The notes: a model not told the origin generated them from the letters alone. A stretch of DNA of 64,000 nt from a virus (IMGVR_UViG_3300028027_000060:1-64000), one strand, 5' to 3'. Positions 1-6,567 are shown, counted from the stretch's first letter. Program-made: numbers and translations.

Positions 1-376
1 CATTCTGAGGGGGCATAGGGCCACTATCTCGGGCGCGGTGGTATATAGATATCACCCATGCAGCGAACGTCGATTTAAAGCGTTTTCCGCATGTTTACAG
101 GGGTTTCGGGAGGGGGGCTTGGTTGGCTCGGGGCAACCCCATGTTGTGGGGGTATAATGTGCGGGCGTGCACGAGGCTCTTATCTGCTACCTAGGGGGTT
201 TGGGGATCTCTTGTCTTCCCTTATATGGGTATGAGGGCTATGTGTAGTGTGTTTGCCCGCGCCTAGGTATGGCCTGTAGGCTTGAAACGCTGACTCAGTA
301 AGGCTTTGCGGGGGATTTCCGCTAAGATAGTCAATGTTTACAGGCATTCCAAGAGATTGAATGAAAATAGTTAGAT

Positions 377-406
377 ATTCGTCGATAATAAATGGTCATT
401 CGTCGA
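377..406 (+). repeat. Pair of 9-bp direct repeats two helical turns apart
   Basis: ATTCGTCGA occurs at 377-385 and again at 398-406. The start-to-start distance of 21 bp puts both copies on the same face of the helix, as in protein-binding sites or iterons. They lie inside the non-coding leader upstream of the early genes. Which protein binds, if any, is unknown. Confidence 0.35.
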
Positions 407-800
407 CACTTTTAGCCTTTATGTCATGAGTATTAAAAATAAATTAGGAATAAAGATTAGAACCATAGTATCATTGCAACGGCAAACGGGAACAGCGGTT
501 CCTGCCAAGTGTGAAACAAAATGTTCCACGAAGCATTGCAGGTGTGAAAAGCACCAACAACAGGATGAGGTTATGCAGGTGTTTACTTCCCGACCTGCGA
601 CTGAGGCTAACTGATGAAAGGGTGCCAAGGTCAAAGAAGTACGAGTCGCAAGGCTCGCTAAATCGCAAGTTCTTTGTTTACTGACTATGTATGCTCAAAG
701 CACGCCACCGAGCAGGTGGGGGACTAAGGGTCGGCCGATGACACCCGATACCTAGTTGCGCTGATAGCCGAAAGGACGCGCAGTATACAGGTCGCAATTC

Positions 801-871
801 AACAACAACTATAGCAACGGCAGGCGCTACATTCCGCAAGGTTGTACGGGGTTCGAGTCCCCGCGTTGTTC
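801..871 (+). ncRNA. tRNA-like element 1 (cloverleaf-like, no usable anticodon arm)
   Basis: A canonical T arm, CGGGG/CCCCG around the loop TTCGAGT (847-863), is followed by a 7-base acceptor strand CGTTGTT and the base C871. AACAAC at 801-806 pairs with GTTGTT at 865-870. Between them a D-like arm TAGC/GCTA (812-829) and a second arm TACA/TGTA with an inner CC-GCAA-GG (828-846) can form, but they compete for two bases. No 5-bp stem with a 7-base anticodon loop fits, so this is not an ordinary tRNA. It ends in C-TAAAC like the elements at 1633 and 2643, and the next start codon is 19 bases further on. A decayed tRNA gene is the alternative. Confidence 0.55.
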
Positions 872-876
872 TAAAC

Positions 877-885
877 TTATACACA
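877..885 (+). promoter_or_regulatory. Single DnaA-box-like sequence
   Basis: TTATACACA fits the relaxed DnaA-box consensus TTATnCACA. It lies just after the first tRNA-like element and before the gene at 891. One box does not make an origin, but the window also encodes a DnaA domain IV-like protein at 63372. Confidence 0.25.
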
Positions 886-890
886 ACAAT

Positions 891-1076
891 ATGAGCAACA
901 AAGATTTCATCAAAGCCCTGCGCTCTAAGCGCAAACTACTTGCATACACTAAGTTCAACAACGACATCGGCACGTATATGCCAATGGTAAAGGCTGACTT
1001 CCTTATCCTTGCCAACACAGGCCAAATCGAAACTTGGGACGCAACAATTACTGACACTTCAATTTATCTAGGATAA
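891..1076 (+). CDS. Small early protein, unknown function (61 aa)
   Basis: First gene of the early plus-strand run, starting at an ATG 19 bases after the tRNA-like element. The protein has a basic N-terminal segment (RSKRK near residue 12) and no membrane segment or metal-binding cysteines. The leader is A- and C-rich and has no Shine-Dalgarno sequence, as in most genes here. Codons favour C in third position, like the genes that follow. I do not recognise a family. Confidence 0.7.
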   Translation: MSNKDFIKALRSKRKLLAYTKFNNDIGTYMPMVKADFLILANTGQIETWDATITDTSIYLG

Positions 1077-1087
1077 CACAACACACC

Positions 1088-1369
1088 ATGGAAACTACTG
1101 AAAAATTCGCTCGCATATGCAGTGCAACAAACGAGGGCATGAACGAGGGCTTCCTATTCGAAGAGAGCCTTCAATACTTCATTGAGCAGGACGACGCCGA
1201 ACGCTACGCAATTGAGCTAGGCTACGCCGACCTCGACGAGGCATACGACGACGACGCCTACTGCTACACTGAATGGGACGCGGAAGACGAGCGCGAATGG
1301 TATGAGAAGCACGACGGCCAATGGTACGAATGCACACAGGACAGCAAAGTATTAATCAATAACAACTAA
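1088..1369 (+). CDS. Highly acidic small protein, possible DNA mimic (93 aa)
   Basis: About 27 of 93 residues are Asp or Glu against six Lys/Arg, giving a net charge near -21. The centre is dense in acidic residues spaced by aromatics (for example YTEWDAEDEREWYEK). Very acidic early phage proteins often mimic DNA and block host restriction or nucleoid proteins (ArdA- and Ocr-like proteins); that role here is inferred only from charge and position. It follows the 891 gene by 11 bases and precedes another acidic gene by 5 bases, so the three are probably co-transcribed. Confidence 0.75.
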   Translation: METTEKFARICSATNEGMNEGFLFEESLQYFIEQDDAERYAIELGYADLDEAYDDDAYCYTEWDAEDEREWYEKHDGQWYECTQDSKVLINNN

Positions 1370-1374
1370 CCCAC

Positions 1375-1638
1375 ATGCTACACAACGAGCACCTACAGAA
1401 AGCGGACGAACTATACGAAATCCGCCACGACAACAACGGCAACGTCATCCACGTCTATGTAAAGGACGGCGAGGCTATCGTATTCCCCTCACTACACGAC
1501 TTCGTGATGAGGGTATACTACGGACAGGAGGTCGAGCGCTTCTACCTAGATGAGGAAGAGCTAACCGACCTGTATAACGAGAGCGCATACGACTACTACA
1601 CGCTCAAGGCTAAACACGAGGCAATACAGAACAGCTAG
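1375..1638 (+). CDS. Small acidic early protein, unknown function (87 aa)
   Basis: An acidic, tyrosine-rich protein (for example LDEEELTDLYNESAYDYY near the C terminus) with no motif I recognise. ATG start 5 bases after the preceding gene. Its TAG stop codon, 1636-1638, lies inside the acceptor-like stem of the tRNA-like element at 1633-1679, so a terminating ribosome would cover or unfold that structure. Confidence 0.75.
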   Translation: MLHNEHLQKADELYEIRHDNNGNVIHVYVKDGEAIVFPSLHDFVMRVYYGQEVERFYLDEEELTDLYNESAYDYYTLKAKHEAIQNS

Positions 1639-1679
1639 GCATGGTGGCCATGGAGGGGTTCGCTTCCCCTCCCTAGCTC
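1633..1679 (+). ncRNA. tRNA-like element 2 (compact three-way junction)
   Basis: A 47-base fold with every stem perfect: acceptor AGCTAGG/CCTAGCT (1633-1639 with 1672-1678); a mini-arm CATGG/CCATG with loop TGG (1640-1652); and a T arm GAGGGG/CCCCTC with loop TTCGCTT (1653-1671). C1679 takes the discriminator position and TAAAC follows. Acceptor plus T arm total 13 bp, as in selenocysteine tRNAs; ordinary tRNAs have 12. D and anticodon arms are replaced by the mini-arm, so it cannot decode. It lies 35 bases before the DUF932 gene and is a close relative of the element at 2643. Confidence 0.75.
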
Positions 1680-1714
1680 TAAACATATAACATCAATTTT
1701 TTTAAACAACTTTT

Positions 1715-2638
1715 ATGAACACAAACTTCAACCTCGACAACATGTTGTCAAACATCGCCACAGGCGCTAAAACAATCGAAACCCTTCAGTCTACAGGCCT
1801 TGATTGGCAGGTAAACAAGGTACAACTCTACACACCCGACGGCACACCTGTCGACAGCGCATGGGCCAACCAACGTGCCGACAACGGGGCTATCCTAGGC
1901 GTCATGTCAGAGCAGTACGCGGTCTTCCAAAACGACGAGCTCGCTGAGCTATGCGAGGCAATCGCAGGCGAGTTTGGCTACAGCATCCACAAGGGCGGCG
2001 CTCTTAACGGCGGCAAAAAAGTGTACCTGCAATTGTCAGCAGGCAGCGTGACCGGCATCGGTGACAACAACGACAAGGTAGAAAAGTACGTGACCGCGCT
2101 CAACTCATTCGACGGCAGCAGCAGCGTTTGCTTCGGGTCCCTAGGCTACACCATTAGCTGTCAGAACACGTTCTACCGCGCAGCCCGTGACAAGGCCATG
2201 AGCCGCGTCCGCCACACCTCTAGCATGCGCGACCGAATCGAGGCAGCCAAGCACCAAATCTTGGGCATCATCAAGGCCGACGAGAGCCTGTACGACACCT
2301 TCTTCAAGATGGCCAACGCTCAGATGACGCCCGAGATTGTACGCAGCGTGGTTCAGAGCCTCACGGACGTCGACATCACCAAGACGCCGAGCAGCATCAA
2401 GGCTGACCACAGCGCCCGCAAGTTCAACATCGCAAGCGACCTGCTAGACAGCATCCGCCGCGAGACAGCGTACAAGGGCGGCTCGCTATGGGGCTTGATG
2501 AGCGGGGTTACTCACTACACCACTCACAAGGCGTCCGCTCCTAACCGCGAGAACGGCCGTATCGAGGCTAAGATGACAGGCAATGCAGGTTCAATGGACG
2601 CGCAAGCATTCGACATCCTAGCGAAAATCGTAGCCTAA
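1715..2638 (+). CDS. DUF932 family phage/plasmid protein
   Basis: A 307-residue protein matching the pattern of the DUF932 (phage/plasmid-like, TIGR03299) family: an N-terminal segment on WQVNKVQLYTPDG, a central region with QYAVFQNDELAELCEAI, and CFGSLGYTISCQNTF followed by RVRHTSSM. The family is common in phages and plasmids with recombination or early accessory genes; its biochemical role is not settled. The leader after the tRNA-like element is very AT-rich (a run of T at 1697-1703). The next tRNA-like element begins 4 bases after its stop codon, so the gene is bracketed by two of these structures. Confidence 0.85.
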   Translation: MNTNFNLDNMLSNIATGAKTIETLQSTGLDWQVNKVQLYTPDGTPVDSAWANQRADNGAILGVMSEQYAVFQNDELAELCEAIAGEFGYSIHKGGALNGGKKVYLQLSAGSVTGIGDNNDKVEKYVTALNSFDGSSSVCFGSLGYTISCQNTFYRAARDKAMSRVRHTSSMRDRIEAAKHQILGIIKADESLYDTFFKMANAQMTPEIVRSVVQSLTDVDITKTPSSIKADHSARKFNIASDLLDSIRRETAYKGGSLWGLMSGVTHYTTHKASAPNRENGRIEAKMTGNAGSMDAQAFDILAKIVA

Positions 2639-2642
2639 CGGC

Positions 2643-2689
2643 AAGCGGGCATGGTGGCCACGGAGGGGTTCGATTCCCCTCCCCGCTTC
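2643..2689 (+). ncRNA. tRNA-like element 3 (compact three-way junction)
   Basis: Same 47-base architecture as the element at 1633: acceptor AAGCGGG/CCCGCTT (2643-2649 with 2682-2688), mini-arm CATGG/CCACG with loop TGG and one mismatch (2650-2662), T arm GAGGGG/CCCCTC with loop TTCGATT (2663-2681), C2689, then TAAAC. Four of seven acceptor pairs differ from element 2, each by a compensatory double change, while the mini-arm and T arm are almost identical. The ATG of the next gene is 12 bases downstream. Confidence 0.75.
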
Positions 2690-2701
2690 TAAACAACTAA
2701 T

Positions 2702-2947
2702 ATGAACACAATGTACATCATCAAAATGACTCGCATGACATCGGGAGAGGTGACCATGCGCAAGGAAATCAGCGGCTACACCCGCGCCTACACACTATTC
2801 ACGGAGCTATGCGACGAGCGGTCTTACGACGTACAAGAAAGCCCAATGGACGGCACGTACTTCGGCGGCGGCCATGGCTACGACTTTATGATAGAGCTAT
2901 CGGTAGACGACGAGGATAGCGAAGAAACTCAATACGAACCCTTTTAA
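2702..2947 (+). CDS. Small acidic early protein, unknown function (81 aa)
   Basis: Begins at an ATG 12 bases after the third tRNA-like element. It has a basic first third and a strongly acidic C terminus (SVDDEDSEETQYEPF), with a glycine cluster (GGGHGYD near residue 57). No family recognised. If the upstream element is cut like a tRNA, this mRNA would start with TAAAC and carry a 12-base leader. Confidence 0.7.
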   Translation: MNTMYIIKMTRMTSGEVTMRKEISGYTRAYTLFTELCDERSYDVQESPMDGTYFGGGHGYDFMIELSVDDEDSEETQYEPF

Positions 2948-2959
2948 CAGCACCAAACC

Positions 2960-3127
2960 ATGAAGACCAAGTTAACCCTCATCGCCGTGCTTATCGCGGC
3001 CTTATGGCTAGGCTCTAGCATCGACAACGACATGCTCCTGCACGACTGCGTTATGCAAACCGACGGCAGCGACACGGCATGCGATAGCTGCTACCATGTA
3101 ATCTACGGAACGTACCCAAACAACTAA
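2960..3127 (+). CDS. Small secreted or membrane-anchored protein (55 aa)
   Basis: An ATG-initiated 55-residue frame 12 bases after the previous gene. Residues 2-20 are a hydrophobic stretch behind two lysines (signal peptide or membrane anchor), followed by a short polar part with three cysteines, two as TACDSC. It fits the spacing and codon bias of its neighbours. Unknown function; envelope location is predicted from the N terminus. Confidence 0.6.
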   Translation: MKTKLTLIAVLIAALWLGSSIDNDMLLHDCVMQTDGSDTACDSCYHVIYGTYPNN

Positions 3128-3139
3128 CCCCACAGCAAC

Positions 3140-3283
3140 ATGACAACACAGAAACTCAGCGCGGAAACTATCAAGATGCTGACAGGCCGCACCATTAAAA
3201 AAGCAAACGAGAATTGGATACAGCTAGACAACGGCGTCCACTTCTACCTAGACGACAGCGAAATAGAAGCACTAAACTCATAA
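3140..3283 (+). CDS. Small early protein, unknown function (47 aa)
   Basis: An ATG-initiated 47-residue frame, 12 bases after the previous gene and 10 before the next, filling an otherwise empty slot in the early operon. The sequence is soluble and alternating (NWIQLDNGVHFYLDDSEI), resembling a small beta-strand protein. Existence is supported by spacing and codon bias only. Confidence 0.55.
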   Translation: MTTQKLSAETIKMLTGRTIKKANENWIQLDNGVHFYLDDSEIEALNS

Positions 3284-3293
3284 CAACAACACC

Positions 3294-3668
3294 ATGAACA
3301 CCATGTTAAACCACCACAAGACGGGCCACAACCCCGCACTAGTAAGCAAGTACAACGCGCTCATCGACGCCATTGGCGAGGGTGAAATGCTGATGCAAAT
3401 CGAGCTATGGCTAGACGACAGCGACCTAGAGTCTCTCGTCGAATACATCGAGGACAAGATGAAGCCCAAGGTAGTCTTCAAGGACGTAGACGGCAACGAG
3501 TTACACGTAGGCGACATGGTAGTCATGCTCGACAACAGCGGCCTACAACAGCCCCCGCAGCGAGGCGCTGTGCTGATAATAGAGGAGCTGTACGAAGAAA
3601 CCAATTGCATCGGCGCAGGCGGCGGCAGGTACCTACCTCACAGGGTATTGAAAGTATCAAGAAACTAA
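3294..3668 (+). CDS. Early protein with SH3-like C-terminal half, unknown function
   Basis: 124 residues. The first half is helical and acidic; the second half, from about residue 62, has the KOW/SH3-like pattern of a short beta barrel (VVFKDVDGNELHVGDMVVML, then a turn and VLKVSRN at the end). The ATG at 3303 is an alternative start. No enzyme motif is seen. Part of the early operon, 18 bases before the next gene. Confidence 0.7.
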   Translation: MNTMLNHHKTGHNPALVSKYNALIDAIGEGEMLMQIELWLDDSDLESLVEYIEDKMKPKVVFKDVDGNELHVGDMVVMLDNSGLQQPPQRGAVLIIEELYEETNCIGAGGGRYLPHRVLKVSRN

Positions 3669-3686
3669 ACACAACACACAACACAC

Positions 3687-3920
3687 ATGAAAATCTTATT
3701 CTTCGCAGCCATGGCGCTGCACCAACACACAGCGGAAATGAAATTCCGTGAAATGCAGGACGACGGATCTATAGTGTACGAGGGCGAAGACCCCGACACA
3801 GGGCGCGGCATGTTCACCCTGTTCATGCCCGACAGCAGCATGGTACACTACGTCTACCAAGAGGAGGCAATCGAGTACATCAAGACGGGACAATTTGTAT
3901 ACAACGACTTCATTAAATAA
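3687..3920 (+). CDS. Small early protein, unknown function (77 aa)
   Basis: A 77-residue protein with a short hydrophobic start (KILFFAAMALHQH) too polar to be a confident signal peptide, then an acidic body (DDGSIVYEGEDPDTGRG). No family recognised. Ten bases separate it from the lipoprotein gene that follows. Confidence 0.65.
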   Translation: MKILFFAAMALHQHTAEMKFREMQDDGSIVYEGEDPDTGRGMFTLFMPDSSMVHYVYQEEAIEYIKTGQFVYNDFIK

Positions 3921-3930
3921 CAACAACAAC

Positions 3931-4119
3931 ATGGACAGACAACAGAAACTCAGAACCTACGACAACATCATGGCGGTCGTAGTCATGGCAATCATCGCAG
4001 CAATGCTCCTAGCATCCTGCACAACGCAGCGAAGCGCGGGCTACCAAGACCACCTACGCTCTACGCCGAGCCAAAACTTTGTAAGGCACGACAACGGCGG
4101 GTGCGGTTGGAGTCGTTAA
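3931..4119 (+). CDS. Small putative lipoprotein
   Basis: 62 residues from the ATG at 3931; an in-frame ATG at 3895 would overlap the previous gene and add an Asn-rich, non-signal start, so I prefer 3931. Residues 15-29 form a hydrophobic signal core ending in LLASC, a good lipobox with the cysteine at about residue 30. After acylation a ~33-residue polar tail would remain on the membrane. Phage lipoproteins often act in superinfection exclusion or as outer-membrane spanin subunits; nothing here picks one. Confidence 0.65.
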   Translation: MDRQQKLRTYDNIMAVVVMAIIAAMLLASCTTQRSAGYQDHLRSTPSQNFVRHDNGGCGWSR

Positions 4120-4132
4120 CATTCATTAACAA

Positions 4133-4166
4133 GTGGGTGCAATGTTTAGAACTACATTGCGCCCAC
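4133..4166 (+). other. Long intergenic hairpin before a small early gene
   Basis: A 13-bp stem (4133-4145 with 4154-4166, one T-G wobble) closes an 8-base loop TTAGAACT. No U-tract follows, so it is not an intrinsic terminator. Seventeen bases separate it from the ATG at 4184, and the leader again contains CTAAAC, as after the tRNA-like elements, but the loop is not a T loop. It may protect or process the mRNA. Confidence 0.5.
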
Positions 4167-4183
4167 ATTTAAACACTAAACAT

Positions 4184-4381
4184 ATGCAACTTATAGACAA
4201 AGCAATTGAGCACGCTCAGAATCAAGTCATGTTTGCTTGGAAGAGCGTCATGGGATACGAGGCACAGCTAAACAACCTAGAACTTAATGACCAAGACACG
4301 GCCATCATCCGCACGCTAATCGAGGCGGAAAAGGAGCGGGTTGAAATCTATACACTAATCTTAGAAAACCTAGAACAATGA
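4184..4381 (+). CDS. Small helical early protein, unknown function (65 aa)
   Basis: I take the ATG at 4184 rather than the in-frame ATG at 4133, which would start inside the hairpin. The 65-residue product is predicted to be two amphipathic helices with heptad-like spacing (QLNNLELNDQDTAIIRTLIE). The stop overlaps the next start as ATGA, so the two are probably translationally coupled. Confidence 0.65.
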   Translation: MQLIDKAIEHAQNQVMFAWKSVMGYEAQLNNLELNDQDTAIIRTLIEAEKERVEIYTLILENLEQ

Positions 4382-4737
4382 TTAACGGATACGACTCATG
4401 GAAGCTCTCCAATCCTTGGGATGATGGAGACGAAAGCGAACAAGAAATTGAGCGCATTAACGAAACGGTGTTCTTTAAGTATGTGCATGGCAAGAAGCAC
4501 TCTTACGGCATGATTAACACGGAGGGCAGCGAAATTCGGATACACCACTACATGACAATACCAATCATCGAGATGGATGAGATTGAGCCTACCGATCAAG
4601 ACCTCTGCGATGAGATAAGCCGAATCAAGAGGAGCTACTCGCAATTCGAGTACATCGAGCAAGACGAGTTCATGGAGCATTTCAAGATAGCGCAAGATTG
4701 CCTAACTAAAATCATATCCAATGAAACGGGCGATTGA
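4378..4737 (+). CDS. Acidic early protein, unknown function (119 aa)
   Basis: Coupled to the previous gene through an ATGA overlap. It is acidic and mixed alpha/beta, with a central strand region (YGMINTEGSEIRIHHYMTIP). No known domain is visible. Base composition is more AT-rich than in the genes left of 4100. Confidence 0.7.
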   Translation: MINGYDSWKLSNPWDDGDESEQEIERINETVFFKYVHGKKHSYGMINTEGSEIRIHHYMTIPIIEMDEIEPTDQDLCDEISRIKRSYSQFEYIEQDEFMEHFKIAQDCLTKIISNETGD

Positions 4738-4789
4738 CTACCTCGTACACAGCCTTATGATGTGGATACTTAAAGACCTTGACAGATGA
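4721..4789 (+). CDS. Possible tiny coupled ORF (22 aa)
   Basis: A 22-codon frame starts at 4721 inside the end of the previous gene and stops in an ATGA overlap with the next. It fills the only gap between them and has a hydrophobic middle (YLVHSLMMWIL) like a micro membrane protein. It could equally be a chance frame that merely reinitiates ribosomes. Confidence 0.25.
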   Translation: MKRAIDYLVHSLMMWILKDLDR

Positions 4790-5106
4790 TGATAGACTAC
4801 CGCGCAGGGGACGAAATCATCTGCATCCGAGACCATTCACAGGGCATAGTCAAGAAGGGACAGATATACACCGCGCAGCACCTCCAACGGATGGACTGCG
4901 GGTGTATACACCTTGTTGACGTGGGATTGAAATCTGACCGCCCGTTTACAATGTGTGCGGTGTGCGGGACAAGGCACGAGAAGACCGACGACATATGGTG
5001 GGTCGATGCAAGGCTGTTCCGCCGACTACTGACCAAGTCTGAGGAGGATGACCTAGCAGAAGTGCTTGCCGAGGTGTTCTCTGAGGAGCTAATTAGTCTT
5101 AATTAG
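4786..5106 (+). CDS. Small protein with a four-cysteine, zinc-type cluster
   Basis: 106 residues. A beta-rich segment (DEIICIRDHSQGIVKKGQIY) is followed by two cysteine pairs, DCGC near residue 38 and CAVC near residue 58, spaced for one zinc site, then WWVDARLFRRLL and a very acidic C-terminal tail. ATG start at 4786; a second ATG at 4789 is possible. The layout suggests a nucleic-acid or protein adaptor, but I cannot name a family. Confidence 0.7.
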   Translation: MMIDYRAGDEIICIRDHSQGIVKKGQIYTAQHLQRMDCGCIHLVDVGLKSDRPFTMCAVCGTRHEKTDDIWWVDARLFRRLLTKSEEDDLAEVLAEVFSEELISLN

Positions 5107-5116
5107 TTAAGATTAA

Positions 5117-5147
5117 TTGTAAGCACTGAAGTTATAACTATATTTGC
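5117..5147 (+). promoter_or_regulatory. Bacteroidota-type promoter, TTG-19-TATATTTGC
   Basis: TTG at 5117-5119, 19 bases, then TATATTTGC at 5139-5147: an exact match to the primary sigma-factor promoter of Bacteroidota. The ATG at 5155 is 7 bases beyond the box, so the transcript would have almost no leader. It starts a new unit for the nuclease operon. Confidence 0.75.
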
Positions 5148-5154
5148 AATCTAA

Positions 5155-5370
5155 ATGACAAGGCTATATAAAACGAAAGAGGGCTATGAGGTTGTCAAAC
5201 ATTCGCGTGACGTTTATGCAATTGTAGGCAAGCGCGTGAAGTACATTGGCAGGGTCTCACCTAGCTACCAATCGAGCGGCAAACTGCTCAAGAACATACC
5301 AAACGAAATCAAAACAATCTTTTTTAATCTACAACAAAATGCATTGGAATCTACAACAGCTATGGAATGA
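5155..5370 (+). CDS. Small basic protein, unknown function (71 aa)
   Basis: A basic 71-residue protein with an N-terminal beta-hairpin-like half (MTRLYKTKEGYEVVKHSRD, then YAIVGKRVKYIGRV). It is the first gene after the promoter at 5117 and is probably translated from a near-leaderless mRNA. Its last 32 bases overlap the nuclease gene in another frame. Possibly an accessory DNA-binding factor; no family recognised. Confidence 0.7.
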   Translation: MTRLYKTKEGYEVVKHSRDVYAIVGKRVKYIGRVSPSYQSSGKLLKNIPNEIKTIFFNLQQNALESTTAME

Positions 5371-6334
5371 ATGCGTGTACTCGCAACAGCGCCCGCTAGA
5401 ACAGCGCGACTACTGCTACGCTTCGGAAATCGGGCAGCCTCTCGTTGACCGCTACCTCAAGATGAAGGCGGTGACGCCGACAAACCCACCCAACATGCGC
5501 AGCCTGCGTAAGTTTGAGGCGGGCAACCTAGTGGAATGGATTGTACGCTACGTGCTAGAGCGTGCGGGACTGATCAACAACACGCAGGAACGCGTCATGG
5601 TCGAGTACCCTAACATGCTCCGCGTGTCGGGACGCCTAGACTTCCTAGCGGGCGGACGCATCGACATCGAGCGTGCCCAACAGGACATCACGTCCTCACA
5701 CCTGCCCGAGTCTATCCAAGCATCCTCCCTGTACATCGCCCAGAAGTTGTACGAGAAGTTTGGCGACAGCGAGCTAGAAAGGAAGGTGCTCGAGATTAAG
5801 TCGTGCTCATCCTTTGTGATGGACATGATGGAAAAAACCGAGAAGCCTATCAAACATCACCGCCTGCAACTATTCCACTACATGAAGGGCTTGGGTCTGA
5901 ACGGCGAACTCGTGTACATATGCAAGGACGACCTGCGCATGATGTGCTTCCAATACGAGCCAAGCGCAGACCTAGAACAGGAGTACCTCGCAGACCTAGC
6001 GGCAATCACGCACTACTTCACATCCAACACACGACCACCGCTTGAGAAGCACATTGTAGTGGAGGATGGTAAGTTCAAGAAGAACTTCGGCATCGAATAC
6101 TCCAACTACCTCAAATTCCTGTACGACTTCGAAGAGCCACGCGACTATGCCGATTCGGTTAAGTCACAGGTTGCCCGATGGACTCGCGTGGTTGCTCGAT
6201 ACGCCAAGGGTGACAAGATTACCCCAAAGAACGCAGAGGTACGCGCCGAGATCGAGGCAGCCGGATACAACTTCAATCAGATAGTAGAACAAGCCAACAA
6301 GTTTGGCGTAACAGAAGAAGAAGAAGAAATTTAA
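5339..6334 (+). CDS. PD-(D/E)XK nuclease, Cas4/RecB-like
   Basis: 331 residues. The active-site signature is visible: GRLDF with Asp101, then LEIKS with Glu152 and Lys154, and a QLFHY (QxxxY) motif at 177-181. These define the RecB/Cas4-like branch of the restriction-endonuclease fold, which cuts DNA with metal ions and in phages serves recombination or end processing. The expected Cys4 iron-sulphur cluster of Cas4 is not obvious. I start at the ATG at 5339; the in-frame ATG at 5246 would add 31 residues deep inside the previous gene. The C terminus is a run of Glu. NinB- and NinG-like genes nearby support a recombination role. Confidence 0.85.
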   Translation: MHWNLQQLWNECVYSQQRPLEQRDYCYASEIGQPLVDRYLKMKAVTPTNPPNMRSLRKFEAGNLVEWIVRYVLERAGLINNTQERVMVEYPNMLRVSGRLDFLAGGRIDIERAQQDITSSHLPESIQASSLYIAQKLYEKFGDSELERKVLEIKSCSSFVMDMMEKTEKPIKHHRLQLFHYMKGLGLNGELVYICKDDLRMMCFQYEPSADLEQEYLADLAAITHYFTSNTRPPLEKHIVVEDGKFKKNFGIEYSNYLKFLYDFEEPRDYADSVKSQVARWTRVVARYAKGDKITPKNAEVRAEIEAAGYNFNQIVEQANKFGVTEEEEEI

Positions 6335-6345
6335 TAACAAACCAA

Positions 6346-6567
6346 ATGATAATCGAAACACTTTACAACGTGGGGGATATGGTATATTTCCTACACAACA
6401 ACAAGATGATGCACATCGCAATCTACAAGCAAGACATCAACCTGTACGAAGACCGCATCAGCACCTACCTAATCTTCAAGGATGGGGACGACATCATCGT
6501 CAAGCCGCAAGATCAAGTCTACACGACACAAGAAGAATTAATCCAATCAATAACTCAAGCAGCATGA
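6346..6567 (+). CDS. Small SH3-like protein, unknown function (73 aa)
   Basis: A 73-residue protein with the YNVGDMVYFL start typical of small SH3/Tudor-like barrels and a helical C terminus (TQEELIQSITQ). ATG overlap with the next gene. Such barrels often bind nucleic acid or protein tails; the target is unknown. Confidence 0.7.
   Translation: MIIETLYNVGDMVYFLHNNKMMHIAIYKQDINLYEDRISTYLIFKDGDDIIVKPQDQVYTTQEELIQSITQAA

Larger units (their letters stand above)
1..871 (+). ncRNA. Candidate large structured non-coding RNA region
   Basis: No convincing gene is visible before position 891. The stretch is rich in G runs and hairpins: 8 bp at 37-44/49-56; an 8-position stem with one mismatch at 304-326; GGCA plus GGAAC stems around an AGCG loop at 481-506; GGTGT/GCACC at 541-555; GCAGGT/ACCTGC at 575-598; CAAAGAA/TTCTTTG at 632-676 enclosing CGAGTC/GGCTCG on a GCAA tetraloop; CCACC/GGTGG at 705-719; TTGCGC/GCGCAG at 756-783 enclosing CC-GAAA-GG. 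It ends in the tRNA-like fold at 801-871. Large ornate phage RNAs such as GOLLD and ROOL are known near phage tRNA genes; placing this region among them is inference. No promoter is seen and the 5' end may lie outside the window. It could also be an origin or several separate elements. Confidence 0.4.

Noticed and set aside
426-614. 62-codon plus-strand frame in the leader
   Set aside because: The stretch is full of hairpins (481-506, 541-555, 575-598), its codon use differs from the early genes and the product has no recognisable feature; an RNA explanation fits better.
801-871. Ordinary tRNA gene
   Set aside because: The T arm is canonical but only about 17 bases lie between the D-like arm and the T stem, too few for an anticodon arm plus variable loop.
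1-871. tmRNA or group I intron
   Set aside because: No tag-peptide frame, no 5' partner for the tRNA-like 3' end at a suitable distance, and no convincing group I core elements.
678-1057. Minus-strand frames opposite the first tRNA-like element and the 891 gene
   Set aside because: They run antisense to the structured region and to a better plus-strand gene, with no promoter or leader.
5246-5338. Longer N terminus for the PD-(D/E)XK nuclease
   Set aside because: It would add 31 residues fully inside the previous gene; the ATG at 5339 gives a normal short overlap.
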